The position numbers were made by a program, and so were the translations under genes. The notes below the pieces were generated by a model that saw only the letters and a program-made list of their open reading frames with translations, ran no database searches and was not told the DNA's origin. Shown here in pieces: positions 8,296-16,726 of a stretch of DNA of 64,000 nucleotides. Each line of letters opens with the position of its first letter. Position 1 is the stretch's first letter. This DNA comes from HXMU1420-13 sp963691715 (lineage in GTDB: Bacteria; Bacteroidota; Rhodothermia; Balneolales; Balneolaceae): positions 1,240,001 to 1,304,000 of the forward strand of contig OY829281.1 of assembly GCA_963691715.1 (NCBI GenBank), read 5' to 3'.

Positions 8296-8889
8296 ATGGA
8301 TTTTAACTTATCTATTGAAACGGGTCAATCGTTTGAGGAAAGGATTGGAGAGCCAACTAAATTTGATGCTTCAATTGGAAGAATTGTTCAGAGCTTTTCT
8401 TTTTTAGAAGAAAGCCTTTCAAATATTATTACTATACTTTTATCTTTTGACGAAGATTTAGGACAATTAATAACTGCCGAACTTTCCTTTAAAAATAAAT
8501 TAAACCTGTTTTCTTCTTTATATAAGCACTTACGAAGATCATATAAGACAAGCAATCAAGACATTGATGAATATTTTCAGAACTTACTCAAAGCGTCTTA
8601 CAAAGCGGAAGAACTTCGAAACCAAATTCTTCATTCAAGTTATATTTTAAATAGATTTCGAATAAAAATTACCTCAAAAGCCAAAAAAGGATTAAACAAA
8701 TCTATTGAAAAAATTACTCCAAGCTATTTACTAGATGTCTCCGACTACATCTGTGAAGTAGCTATGACAATCCAACAATTTCCTATATGCTTAGAAATTG
8801 CTACTCAAATCAGTGGGAATGGTAAAGAATTGATATACTACAAAGGATCAAAAATAATACATAGATTCTCATACGATATAGAAACCTAA
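8296..8889 (+). CDS. HEPN-like helical protein of unknown function (cassette-like ORF C)
   Basis: 197 residues, mostly predicted helix, no signal peptide. The segment AEELRNQILHSSY places Arg108-Asn109 and His113 in an RNxxxH (RX4-6H) arrangement, the catalytic signature of HEPN-domain ribonucleases. The preceding FSFLEESLSNIITILL...LSFKNKLNLF helices resemble the HEPN helical bundle. The family assignment is a motif-level inference. The stop codon lies inside ACCTAAC, a perfect RYYYAAC core. It is the last of the three orphan ORFs; no promoter or ribosome-binding site is obvious. Confidence 0.45.
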   Translation: MDFNLSIETGQSFEERIGEPTKFDASIGRIVQSFSFLEESLSNIITILLSFDEDLGQLITAELSFKNKLNLFSSLYKHLRRSYKTSNQDIDEYFQNLLKASYKAEELRNQILHSSYILNRFRIKITSKAKKGLNKSIEKITPSYLLDVSDYICEVAMTIQQFPICLEIATQISGNGKELIYYKGSKIIHRFSYDIET

Positions 8890-8894
8890 CAACC

Positions 8895-8940
8895 ATTTCT
8901 CCACGAAAGCCCCTTAGACAAGCCTAGTACTGAACCTCCT
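8895..8940. repeat. Post-ORF repeat, copy 3
   Basis: Starts ATTTCTCCACGAAAGCCCC and ends ACTGAACCTCCT, five bases after the ORF C stop. It is immediately preceded by ACCTAACAACC (8884-8894), the reverse complement of GGTTGTTAGGT found at 6404-6414 in element 1. Confidence 0.7.
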
Positions 8941-9070
8941 ATAATAATACCTGTTACATTGTTCAGAAAAAGCAACTAGCCAAATTTTGTTACATCATGT
9001 ACCAAAAAATAAATGAACACTTCAAATTAATCGTTTTTATTTGATGCTGATTGGTTAGCTTTGAAGAGTT

Positions 9071-9331
9071 ATGAACACGCCAGAACATATTCCAAATCGA
9101 TTAATTTTTTCAGCTAATAATTCAAGAAGAAAAAAGCGGGCTTACATAGTAGTTATACTATTAACCTTCGTTCAACTTTCTATGCTTTGGCCCATCTATC
9201 CCTTATTTGCTTCTGCTACACCATTAATCCTAGGTTTCCCTCTCTCTTTTGCTTGGGTAATCTTAATGGTTATTTGTTCGTTTAGCTTTCTTTTGTGGTT
9301 TTTTTTAAATGAAGAAAAAACTAGCGCATAG
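9071..9331 (+). CDS. DUF3311 small membrane protein (symporter-associated subunit)
   Basis: 86 residues with two predicted transmembrane helices (about 25-45 and 55-78), the second after the FPLSFAWV motif typical of DUF3311. Such proteins are usually encoded immediately before sodium/solute symporters and are taken to be small accessory subunits. That is the case here: its TAG stop abuts the symporter start (a GTG overlaps the last base, an ATG follows at 9334), so the two are translationally coupled in the inner membrane. Confidence 0.8.
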   Translation: MNTPEHIPNRLIFSANNSRRKKRAYIVVILLTFVQLSMLWPIYPLFASATPLILGFPLSFAWVILMVICSFSFLLWFFLNEEKTSA

Positions 9332-9333
9332 TG

Positions 9334-10812
9334 ATGGAAAGCTGGATTATTATACTAGGAATCTGTGGTTTATATCTAATCGTTACTCTCGTAATGGGAA
9401 TTTTACCGGGGCTAAAAGTAAGTCGTAGTACGGCTGGCTATGTTGCTGGCGATCGTTCGATGAATGTATTCATTCTGTATTTTGTACTTGGCGCATCTAT
9501 TTTTTCGAGTTTTGCATTTCTAGGCGGACCAGGGTGGGCGTATTCAAGAGGTGCAGCTGCCCTATATATCATCGCATATGGAGCTGTTGGCATGGTTCCT
9601 TTCTACTTTTTTGGTCCCAAAGCCCGAGCATTAGGCGAAAAATATGGTTTTGTTACTCAAGCCGAACTTCTTGAAGATCGATTTAATTCTAAACTTCTTT
9701 CAGGAATCTTAGCCATACTCACCGTCGTGGTTTTAATCCCTTACTTAACGCTACAGATGAAAGGTGCTGGTATTGTGTTACATACCATTAGTGAAGGTTT
9801 CATCCCTGTATGGTTAGGGGCAGCTATCGCTTATTTTGTGGTGTTGATCTATGTATTTTTTAGTGGGGTGATGGGCGTAGGATGGACCAATACATTTCAA
9901 GGGATTTTCATGCTAATTATAGCCTGGTTTTTAGGCATTTATTTGCCATTTAAAATGTATGGTGGAATCGGTCCTATGTTTTCTGAAATTCTTCAATCAG
10001 ATTTTGCAGATGCATTAACCGCTCCGGGAAGAACGGCAACGGGCGAACCTTGGGATTGGTGGGGGTTTAGTTCAGCGGTAATTATCTCAGCTTTAGGATT
10101 TTCTATGTGGCCACACTTTTTTATGAAAGCGTTTGCTGCTAAAAGTGATCGAACGATTAAACTCACCGTAGTTCTATATCCTACTTTTCAGATTTTTCTT
10201 GTCCCCATATTAATTATTGGGTTTTCTGCGGTTCTCACTTTTCCAGGTATAAGTCCAGCGGATTCTATCCTTCCACATGTGTTACTGAATATGGAATTGC
10301 CTGTAATTCTAATCGGACTAGTCTGCGCCGGCACATTAGCAGCTTCAATGAGTTCTGGTGATGCTATTGTACACGCTGCTTCATCGGTGGCCGTAAGAGA
10401 TGGATTATCCAAGATTCCTTCAGTAAATAAATGGCTAAACATTGGAGGTAATGAACGCTTATTGATACGAATTGGAGTGGTTTTCATTTCCTTAGTAGCC
10501 TATTATTTTGCTGTATTTGCTGAAACCGATATCGTTTCCTTACTATTGGGAGCTTATGGTGGTATAGCTCAATTGTTTCCCATCATGTTTGCTTTATTTT
10601 ATTGGCCTAGGGCAAACGGGAAAGGTGCGTTAGCAGGGATGATTGGTGGAATTTTAGTCACCCTCTTCTTTTTGTATAATCCAGAATTTAAACCATTGCC
10701 TATACATGAAGGAATCTATGGATTAATGGTGAATTTGATGTTATTGATAAGTGTTAGCTTGGGTACGAAACCAGAAACTGAAGATCGTGTGAAACGATAT
10801 ATCAATTTCTAA
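9334..10812 (+). CDS. Sodium:solute symporter family (SSS) permease
   Basis: About 492 residues with some 13 predicted transmembrane helices, in the SSS/LeuT-like fold. GDRSMNVFILYFVLGASIFSSFAFLG at the N-terminus and the AGTLAASMSSGDAIVHAASSV segment (about 335-355) are characteristic of the family. It imports a small organic solute with Na+; the substrate cannot be told. The ATG at 9334 is preferred over the GTG at 9331. It is coupled to DUF3311 upstream and followed by an unknown gene one base after its stop, giving a three-gene operon. Confidence 0.88.
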   Translation: MESWIIILGICGLYLIVTLVMGILPGLKVSRSTAGYVAGDRSMNVFILYFVLGASIFSSFAFLGGPGWAYSRGAAALYIIAYGAVGMVPFYFFGPKARALGEKYGFVTQAELLEDRFNSKLLSGILAILTVVVLIPYLTLQMKGAGIVLHTISEGFIPVWLGAAIAYFVVLIYVFFSGVMGVGWTNTFQGIFMLIIAWFLGIYLPFKMYGGIGPMFSEILQSDFADALTAPGRTATGEPWDWWGFSSAVIISALGFSMWPHFFMKAFAAKSDRTIKLTVVLYPTFQIFLVPILIIGFSAVLTFPGISPADSILPHVLLNMELPVILIGLVCAGTLAASMSSGDAIVHAASSVAVRDGLSKIPSVNKWLNIGGNERLLIRIGVVFISLVAYYFAVFAETDIVSLLLGAYGGIAQLFPIMFALFYWPRANGKGALAGMIGGILVTLFFLYNPEFKPLPIHEGIYGLMVNLMLLISVSLGTKPETEDRVKRYINF

Positions 10813-10813
10813 T

Positions 10814-11173
10814 ATGGGAAATATTCGTACTTACAGTCTTGGTATTGTTACCGAAAATCAAAACAATGCAAAAAAAGCAGAAGCATTAGCCGCCCTATTG
10901 GTCGATTACTTACCTAACATCTATAATTTTCATCTAAAGAAATACGATAAATTTCCGAATTCATATCGTATTGAATTGGAAGGTAAGTTTATAAAATGGG
11001 AACATCATATCCATGAAGCTATACAAATTTCAGATTCTATTTGTTCAGGTTGGATAGTGATGTATGATCGAGACATGGAATGTATCGAACTCATTTTTAA
11101 CAAAACAGATACCACAACATTTGAGCATAATGAGTTTAATGTAATACGCTGGGCACATTTTCAAACTTTATAA
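10814..11173 (+). CDS. Unknown small cytoplasmic protein, symporter operon
   Basis: 119 residues, no signal peptide or membrane helix. The N-terminus (YSLGIVTENQNNAKKAEALAALLVDYLP) could be the start of an alpha/beta domain. The protein is rich in His and Trp near its middle and end (KWEHHIHEAI, IRWAHFQTL). No family was recognised. The ATG begins one base after the symporter stop, so it is almost certainly co-translated with it and may act on the same solute. Confidence 0.65.
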   Translation: MGNIRTYSLGIVTENQNNAKKAEALAALLVDYLPNIYNFHLKKYDKFPNSYRIELEGKFIKWEHHIHEAIQISDSICSGWIVMYDRDMECIELIFNKTDTTTFEHNEFNVIRWAHFQTL

Positions 11174-11201
11174 AAACTTATTATACCTTTAGACCCATTT
11201 A

Positions 11202-11223
11202 ACTATTCAAATATTTGAATAGT
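11202..11223. promoter_or_regulatory. Perfect 22-base palindrome, possible operator
   Basis: ACTATTCAAAT is followed directly by its exact reverse complement. There is no T-run, so it is not a standard terminator. It lies 29 bases after the symporter operon and 155 bases before the ABC exporter gene, and could be a dimeric-repressor site. A second small hairpin, ATCCTCTTATGAGGAT, lies nearby at about 11249-11264. Confidence 0.45.
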
Positions 11224-11378
11224 CATTGATTGAATTGAATATGTTAATCCTCTTATGAGGATAGATTCATTAAATCCTCTATGTATAGGTCAATCTTTAT
11301 TAAACTAGGAAAGCAAACTTTGAACTGCCTTTTTGACTGAAAAGTTTACAAAGGAACAATTCTCGTTATAGAGGAAGT

Positions 11379-13118
11379 ATGAGCAAAAATAAAAATGTAA
11401 CCTTCGGCTGGGCTGTTAAGAATATCATCTGGCCCAGAAAAAAAACCTTACTAATCGGTTTATTACTGATCATAATCAGCAGACCCGCTGGTCTGGTTCT
11501 TCCTGCTGCCACTAAATATTTGTTGGATGACGCTGTTCCTAATAAAGATGTTGCAATGCTTCAACTCATTGTTACTGTCATTGTAATATCGTTGATTGTA
11601 CAGGCTGTATGCTCTTTTTTGTTAACAAGAATACTAAGTGTAGAGGCGCAGTTCCTAATTTCTGAACTAAGAGTAAAAGTTCAAAAAAAAATCCTATCTC
11701 TACCTATCAACTTCTTCGACAACAATAAATCGGGCGCGTTGGTCTCTAGAATAATGACTGATGTGGAAGGGGTTAGAAATCTTGTTGGAACTGGTTTAGT
11801 TCAATTAATTGGCGGAAGCATAACCTCCATTCTAGCATTAATTCTTTTAATTCAAATTAGTCCGTCAATGACAGCGTTTACCTTGTTACCTGTTGGATTA
11901 TTCGCCTTTATTGCTATGAAAGCATTTGGTAAAATCAGACCCATTTTTAGAGAACGAGGAAAACTCAATGCTGAGGTAACTGGCAGATTAACTGAAACTT
12001 TAAATGGTATTAGAGTCATAAAAGGATTCAATGCTGAGGTCTCGGAGAATAACACGTTCGAAGCGGGTGCTATACGATTATTTGAAAATGTAAAATCGAG
12101 TTTAACGGCTACCGCTTTAGTAACCAGTTCTGGAACTTTTCTAATTGGTTTAGCTAGTGCCGGTATTCTGGCTATGGGTGGATACTACATGATCGACGAC
12201 AATCTTACCGCGGGTGAATTGATTTCTTTCATCTCTTTATTAGCATTCATGATTGCCCCTATAGTTCAAATGAGCAACATTGGAAGCCAATTAACCGAAG
12301 CATTTGCAGGTCTTGATCGAACCGAGGAAATCATGAAAATGAATCCTGAAGACTTATTGGAAGAACGACCAATAATTCTTGATAACGTTAATGGTGATAT
12401 CGAATTCAAACATGTATTCTTTGCCTATGAAGAAGGTAAAGAAGTACTCAACGATATTACTTTTAAAGCTCCACCAGGTTCTGTTACTGCATTGGTAGGT
12501 AGCTCAGGTTCTGGAAAATCCACAACAGCAAGCTTAGCTGCTTCATTTCTAACACCCAAAAAAGGATTGATAACTATTGATGGCTATGATATCTCAAAAG
12601 TAAATCTTTCGAGTTATAGAAAAAACCTAGGTGTTGTTCTTCAGGATGATTTTCTTTTTGAAGGAACCATCCGAGAAAATATTCTTTTTTCCCGACCAGA
12701 TGCCACCGAATCTGAATTACAGGATGCTATTCAAGGAGCTTATGTAAATGAATTTACCGATCGTTTTGATGAAGGGTTAGAAACAATTATTGGAGAACGT
12801 GGAGTTAAACTATCAGGAGGGCAAAAACAACGCATATCCATCGCAAGAGCTTTGCTTGCAAACCCTAAAGTAATCATTTTAGATGAAGCCACTTCCAATC
12901 TGGATACAGAAAGCGAAACTTTTATACAAAAAAGTTTAGACGGATTGATGGAAAATAGAACAACTTTTGTAATTGCTCATAGACTAAGTACTATTCGTAA
13001 AGCCGATCAGATTTTAGTGATTGAACATGGAAACATTGTGGAGCGAGGTACACACGATGAATTGATAGCTCAAGAAGGCCGATACTTTGAGTTGTATACC
13101 TATCAAAGTAGGATTTAG
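11379..13118 (+). CDS. ABC-type exporter, fused permease and ATPase (MsbA-like)
   Basis: A 579-residue half-transporter: an ABC type-1 membrane domain with about six helices in residues 15-320, then an ATPase domain with Walker A GSSGSGKST (374-382), signature LSGGQ (478-482), Walker B IILDEAT and the H-loop AHR. It works as a dimer in the inner membrane, exporting lipids or drugs with ATP; the substrate is not determinable. A good ribosome-binding site (GAGGAAG) precedes the ATG. It stands alone and converges on the radical SAM gene 17 bases later. Confidence 0.92.
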   Translation: MSKNKNVTFGWAVKNIIWPRKKTLLIGLLLIIISRPAGLVLPAATKYLLDDAVPNKDVAMLQLIVTVIVISLIVQAVCSFLLTRILSVEAQFLISELRVKVQKKILSLPINFFDNNKSGALVSRIMTDVEGVRNLVGTGLVQLIGGSITSILALILLIQISPSMTAFTLLPVGLFAFIAMKAFGKIRPIFRERGKLNAEVTGRLTETLNGIRVIKGFNAEVSENNTFEAGAIRLFENVKSSLTATALVTSSGTFLIGLASAGILAMGGYYMIDDNLTAGELISFISLLAFMIAPIVQMSNIGSQLTEAFAGLDRTEEIMKMNPEDLLEERPIILDNVNGDIEFKHVFFAYEEGKEVLNDITFKAPPGSVTALVGSSGSGKSTTASLAASFLTPKKGLITIDGYDISKVNLSSYRKNLGVVLQDDFLFEGTIRENILFSRPDATESELQDAIQGAYVNEFTDRFDEGLETIIGERGVKLSGGQKQRISIARALLANPKVIILDEATSNLDTESETFIQKSLDGLMENRTTFVIAHRLSTIRKADQILVIEHGNIVERGTHDELIAQEGRYFELYTYQSRI

Positions 13119-13135
13119 AGATATTGATATTCCAT

Positions 13136-14995
13136 TTATGGAACCAGAAAACGTTCTATTAGATCTTTGGGATGACTAGAAGGGACTACAGGGAAATCAA
13201 ACCAGTCCTGAACATCCATCTCAAATCCTTTTTTGTTCAAGTAACTGTGAAGAGCTTGATTCAAACCCCTTGTATAATTCTCATGATTGGTTCCCTCGGG
13301 ATCGATATGCCATAAATCATTTTGAGCAAAACCCTCAAATTCTGGGCCCGTTATTTTAATTCCAAATTCATATGGGTTTTTCCCTACTGGGCTATGCACC
13401 GTGGTGGTAAATTGATGCCAAAAAGCTGATTGTATGCAGTTTTTCTCAAATAACTGCCGCACTACTTCCAATGAATCAATAGTTTCTTGTTGAGATTCTG
13501 TTGGAAATCCATACATAAGATAAGCATGCACCAGAATACCCATCCTTGAGAAATTATTCGTTACTCTGCTAACCTGTGCAATATCCACTCCCTTATTCAT
13601 CTTTGCCAATAATCGATCGGAGGCTACTTCCAGACCACCTGTAACTGCAATACAACCTGCTTGTGCCATTAATTCGCAAAGCTCAACATTGAAGGTCTTT
13701 TCAAAGCGTATATTGGTCCACCAAGTAATTGAAACTTTTCGTTCGATTAATGTTTTTGAAAGCGCCTTTAGCATACTGGGTGGAGCAGCTTCATCCACAA
13801 AATGGAACCCATTTATCCCTGTATCTACGATAATCTTCTCAATTTTATTTACCAAATCATCTGCGGTAGTGTTTTGATAATTGCCAATGTAATCAAGACT
13901 CACATCACAAAAAGAACATTGTCTCCAATAACATCCATGGGAAATAGTCAATTTATTCCAGCGCTTATCTGTCCACATCCGATGCATGGGATTCACTACA
14001 TCCAAAAACGATACATATTTATCAAATGGCAGTCCTTTATAGTTCGGCGCCGGCATATTCCTGTGATGGTGAACGGTATTTGGGAGATGGTTTTTATACA
14101 CTACGTGTTCATGTTCTAAAACATATGTTCTCTCAAGCTCATCGAGATGTATATTACCTTCCAGATAGTGAAGCATTTTCAAAAGCGGTCCTTCCCCTTC
14201 ATCTAAAGAAATAAAATCAACGATATCAAATATTCGGGGATCTTCAAGACTCCGTAATTCGGTATTGCAATAGCCACCACCAAAAGCTACATAAATATCT
14301 GGATAATACTGTTTGATACATTGTGCGCATCGCAATGCTGCAAACAAATTTCCTGGGAATGGAATAGTAAAACCTACTAAATCCGGGTTATGTGCTTTGA
14401 TCTGTTCTTCCAATATATTCAGCATCTCATCTTCAATAAGTGTAGGCTCGTACCTCAAAAATTCATCCAGCTGATCAAAACTACTCGCCGAGCCTCCTAT
14501 CTGCTCGGCATATTTTGTAAAGGCAAAAAACTCATCCACATTAGCCTGTATGAAGTCCCCAATCTCTTCAATAAATAGTGTCGAATAATGCTTTGCTTTA
14601 TCGATGATTCCTGCCTCACCCTCCTCCCATTCAATTTCAGTGTTAACTTTTCGAAGCCTATGCCCTATGGGTAAAAACCCTGGTTCCAAAATCTGATTAG
14701 CTGTTTCAACATCATGTTTTTGAAGAAAATGTATAACTTCATCTACTATTGAGATATAATGCTCTTTCAATTCAAACAACTCTTGATAATGTGTATTCCC
14801 CAATTCATCAGCTTCCTGAAAAATTAGACGAAGAAACCCACCTGTAAATATCTTGGTAAACAATTCAATACTTAGATCACAGTGAGATACTGGTACCTCA
14901 TGTTCTTCTAAAAACCCTTTTAGATAAGATGTTGCCGGATAAGCAGTATTCAATTGGGTAAATGGTGGAGTAATTAAAAGAAGTTTCGTCTGCAT
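13136..14995 (-). CDS. B12-binding radical SAM protein
   Basis: 619 residues. The N-terminal ~330 residues hold a cobalamin-binding-type domain (LLLITPPFTQLNTAYPATSYLKGFLE at the start; PDLVGFTIPFPGNLFAALRCA and VAFGGGYC later). The radical SAM core begins at SHGCYWRQCSFCDV. The cluster cysteines are Cys355, Cys360 and Cys363, a CX4CX2C spacing rather than the usual CX3CX2C. VTGGLEVASDRLL is the usual downstream SAM-core strand. Such enzymes methylate or rearrange unreactive carbons; the substrate is unknown. A single gene between the convergent ABC exporter and the upstream PPK2 operon. Confidence 0.85.
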   Translation of the reverse strand: MQTKLLLITPPFTQLNTAYPATSYLKGFLEEHEVPVSHCDLSIELFTKIFTGGFLRLIFQEADELGNTHYQELFELKEHYISIVDEVIHFLQKHDVETANQILEPGFLPIGHRLRKVNTEIEWEEGEAGIIDKAKHYSTLFIEEIGDFIQANVDEFFAFTKYAEQIGGSASSFDQLDEFLRYEPTLIEDEMLNILEEQIKAHNPDLVGFTIPFPGNLFAALRCAQCIKQYYPDIYVAFGGGYCNTELRSLEDPRIFDIVDFISLDEGEGPLLKMLHYLEGNIHLDELERTYVLEHEHVVYKNHLPNTVHHHRNMPAPNYKGLPFDKYVSFLDVVNPMHRMWTDKRWNKLTISHGCYWRQCSFCDVSLDYIGNYQNTTADDLVNKIEKIIVDTGINGFHFVDEAAPPSMLKALSKTLIERKVSITWWTNIRFEKTFNVELCELMAQAGCIAVTGGLEVASDRLLAKMNKGVDIAQVSRVTNNFSRMGILVHAYLMYGFPTESQQETIDSLEVVRQLFEKNCIQSAFWHQFTTTVHSPVGKNPYEFGIKITGPEFEGFAQNDLWHIDPEGTNHENYTRGLNQALHSYLNKKGFEMDVQDWFDFPVVPSSHPKDLIERFLVP

Positions 14996-15034
14996 CCTCT
15001 TGTTATATTTTTCTTAAAGAAAAATACAATATAA

Positions 15035-15676
15035 TTACATCGAATAAAGCGTGGTTCTAATTAACCCATGTTGATCATTAAGAGATAAGAGATGTTTCTT
15101 TTCTCTAAATTTAAAATCAAATAATGGAGCTTCCACATCTAAACCGCTTTTTATTTTTAGCCTTGTACCCTGGCCAGATATGATATCTATGTTTGGTTCA
15201 AATTCTCCTTTCGGAATATGATCGGTGATGATCACGGATTTATACTGGTTTAATTTTTCCAGGATTAAACCCACTTCCTTATTTGAAAGATGTTGAAGAA
15301 CATGCCTAAGAATAGCACAATCACCTTCAGGCAATTCATCTTTTGCTAAGTCTAGACATATAAATTCAAGGTTTTCTGAGCAAAATTGACTTCTGTTTCG
15401 AGAAATTAATTCCTCCACAATATCAACAGCCTTGTAGGTATGTGAATAGGGCACTAGATGTTTGGCTACGTTAAAATCTCCGCATCCTAAGTCACATACT
15501 GTTAATGGTTTGTCAAATGAACTTAACAATGAAATCATTACGTCAATATAAGGTTGGATCAACTCCTGTTCATGGGAACCATATCCTGAGTAGAAATCAT
15601 AATCCGTACCTCCCCAGAGATGTAGCTCATAAACTTGCGTCATTGATTTCTTAGTTGGCCAAGGTTTTTTAGGCAT
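15035..15676 (-). CDS. Class I SAM-dependent methyltransferase
   Basis: 213 residues. Motif I VCDLGCGDFNVAK (about residues 59-71), the acidic residue of motif II (YKAVDIV) and the post-motif CAILRHVLQHL identify a Rossmann-fold methyltransferase. The substrate is unknown. Its ATG overlaps the stop of the PPK2 gene (TAATG), so it is translationally coupled to polyphosphate kinase and probably expressed with it. Confidence 0.8.
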   Translation of the reverse strand: MPKKPWPTKKSMTQVYELHLWGGTDYDFYSGYGSHEQELIQPYIDVMISLLSSFDKPLTVCDLGCGDFNVAKHLVPYSHTYKAVDIVEELISRNRSQFCSENLEFICLDLAKDELPEGDCAILRHVLQHLSNKEVGLILEKLNQYKSVIITDHIPKGEFEPNIDIISGQGTRLKIKSGLDVEAPLFDFKFREKKHLLSLNDQHGLIRTTLYSM

Positions 15677-16524
15677 TATGCACGATCTACATCTTCTGGG
15701 TTTTTACCGAAAATTGACGGCACCCAATTCATTGAATCAATTGGAGGTCGAATGTAGTCTGGATCTTTCACCATAGGTGGTAAATCAACGGGTGCTGGGG
15801 TAATATCCTCATAAGAAATCTGATTCAAGAAATGTGATATACAATTCAAGCGAGCGTGTTTTTTGATATCTGCGTTCACCACAAACCATGGAGATTCTTT
15901 GGTATCAGTATATCGAAACATTTCATCTTTAGCTTTTGAATATTCTACCCATTTACTTCTAGATTCCAGATCCATCGGACTAAGTTTCCAACGTTTTAAT
16001 GGGTCTAAATTTCTTGATCTGAATCGTTTATCTTGTTCTTTATCAGAAATAGAAAACCAATATTTGACTAAAATAATACCGCTACGAATTAACATATTTT
16101 CAAAAGTTGGGCAAGACTTTAAAAATTCTTGATGCTCCTCTTCTGTACAAAATCCCATTACCTTTTCAACTCCAGCTCTATTATACCAGCTCCTATCAAA
16201 TAAAATAATTTCACCAGCTGATGGTAAATGTTTGATATATCTTTGAAAATACCATTCACTTCGCTCTTCTTTTGTCGGGGCTTGCAATGCAACAACTCTT
16301 GCAATTCTTGGATTAACACACTCCGTAATTCTTTTTATAACTCCACCTTTCCCAGCAGCGTCTCTACCTTCGAATAATACCGCTACTCTTAACCCTTTTT
16401 CTTTTACCCAATATTGAAGCTTTACTAACTCTGTTTGAAGTTTTTTGAGTTCATTTTCATACACTTTGTTTAAAAGTCTACCTTTTTTATCGTACATCCC
16501 ATCAAATTTTATGACTAATTTCAA
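15676..16524 (-). CDS. ppk2: Polyphosphate kinase 2 family
   Basis: 282 residues, single PPK2 domain. It has Walker A GRDAAGKGG (53-61), Walker B IILFDRSWYNR (Asp110) and the lid segment RSRNLDPLKRWKLSPMDLES. PPK2 enzymes transfer phosphate between polyphosphate and nucleotides, here probably phosphorylating ADP or GDP (class I by length and motifs, an inference). Cytoplasmic. It is the first gene of a two-gene minus-strand operon, and its upstream region carries the 15-base tandem repeats. Confidence 0.92.
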   Translation of the reverse strand: MKLVIKFDGMYDKKGRLLNKVYENELKKLQTELVKLQYWVKEKGLRVAVLFEGRDAAGKGGVIKRITECVNPRIARVVALQAPTKEERSEWYFQRYIKHLPSAGEIILFDRSWYNRAGVEKVMGFCTEEEHQEFLKSCPTFENMLIRSGIILVKYWFSISDKEQDKRFRSRNLDPLKRWKLSPMDLESRSKWVEYSKAKDEMFRYTDTKESPWFVVNADIKKHARLNCISHFLNQISYEDITPAPVDLPPMVKDPDYIRPPIDSMNWVPSIFGKNPEDVDRA

Positions 16525-16604
16525 TTTGCAATATATAGTAAATGAGGAAGAAAAATTGAACCCACTAACGTTATACTTCTATTCCAATAATTCTTAATTG
16601 ATAC

Positions 16605-16678
16605 ATTGATAATTCACTCATTGATAATTCACTCATTGATAATTCACTCATTGATAATTCACTCATTGATAATTCTTA
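16605..16678. repeat. 15-base tandem repeat (4 full copies and a partial)
   Basis: The unit ATTGATAATTCACTC begins at 16605, 16620, 16635 and 16650, with a truncated fifth copy at 16665. It is flanked on both sides by TTCTTAATTGA...TACATTGATA, so the array seems to have expanded inside a short duplication. It fills the intergenic space between the divergent ppk2 operon and the pseudouridine synthase gene. Confidence 0.92.
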
Positions 16679-16726
16679 ATTGACAATTGATACATTGATA
16701 AAGGAAAAAGCGTAGATTTACATTCT

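Noticed and set aside
16605..16678. Short regular repeats that might be a CRISPR array or replication-origin iterons
   Set aside because: The units are contiguous with no spacers, too short for CRISPR, and no cas or replication gene is nearby.
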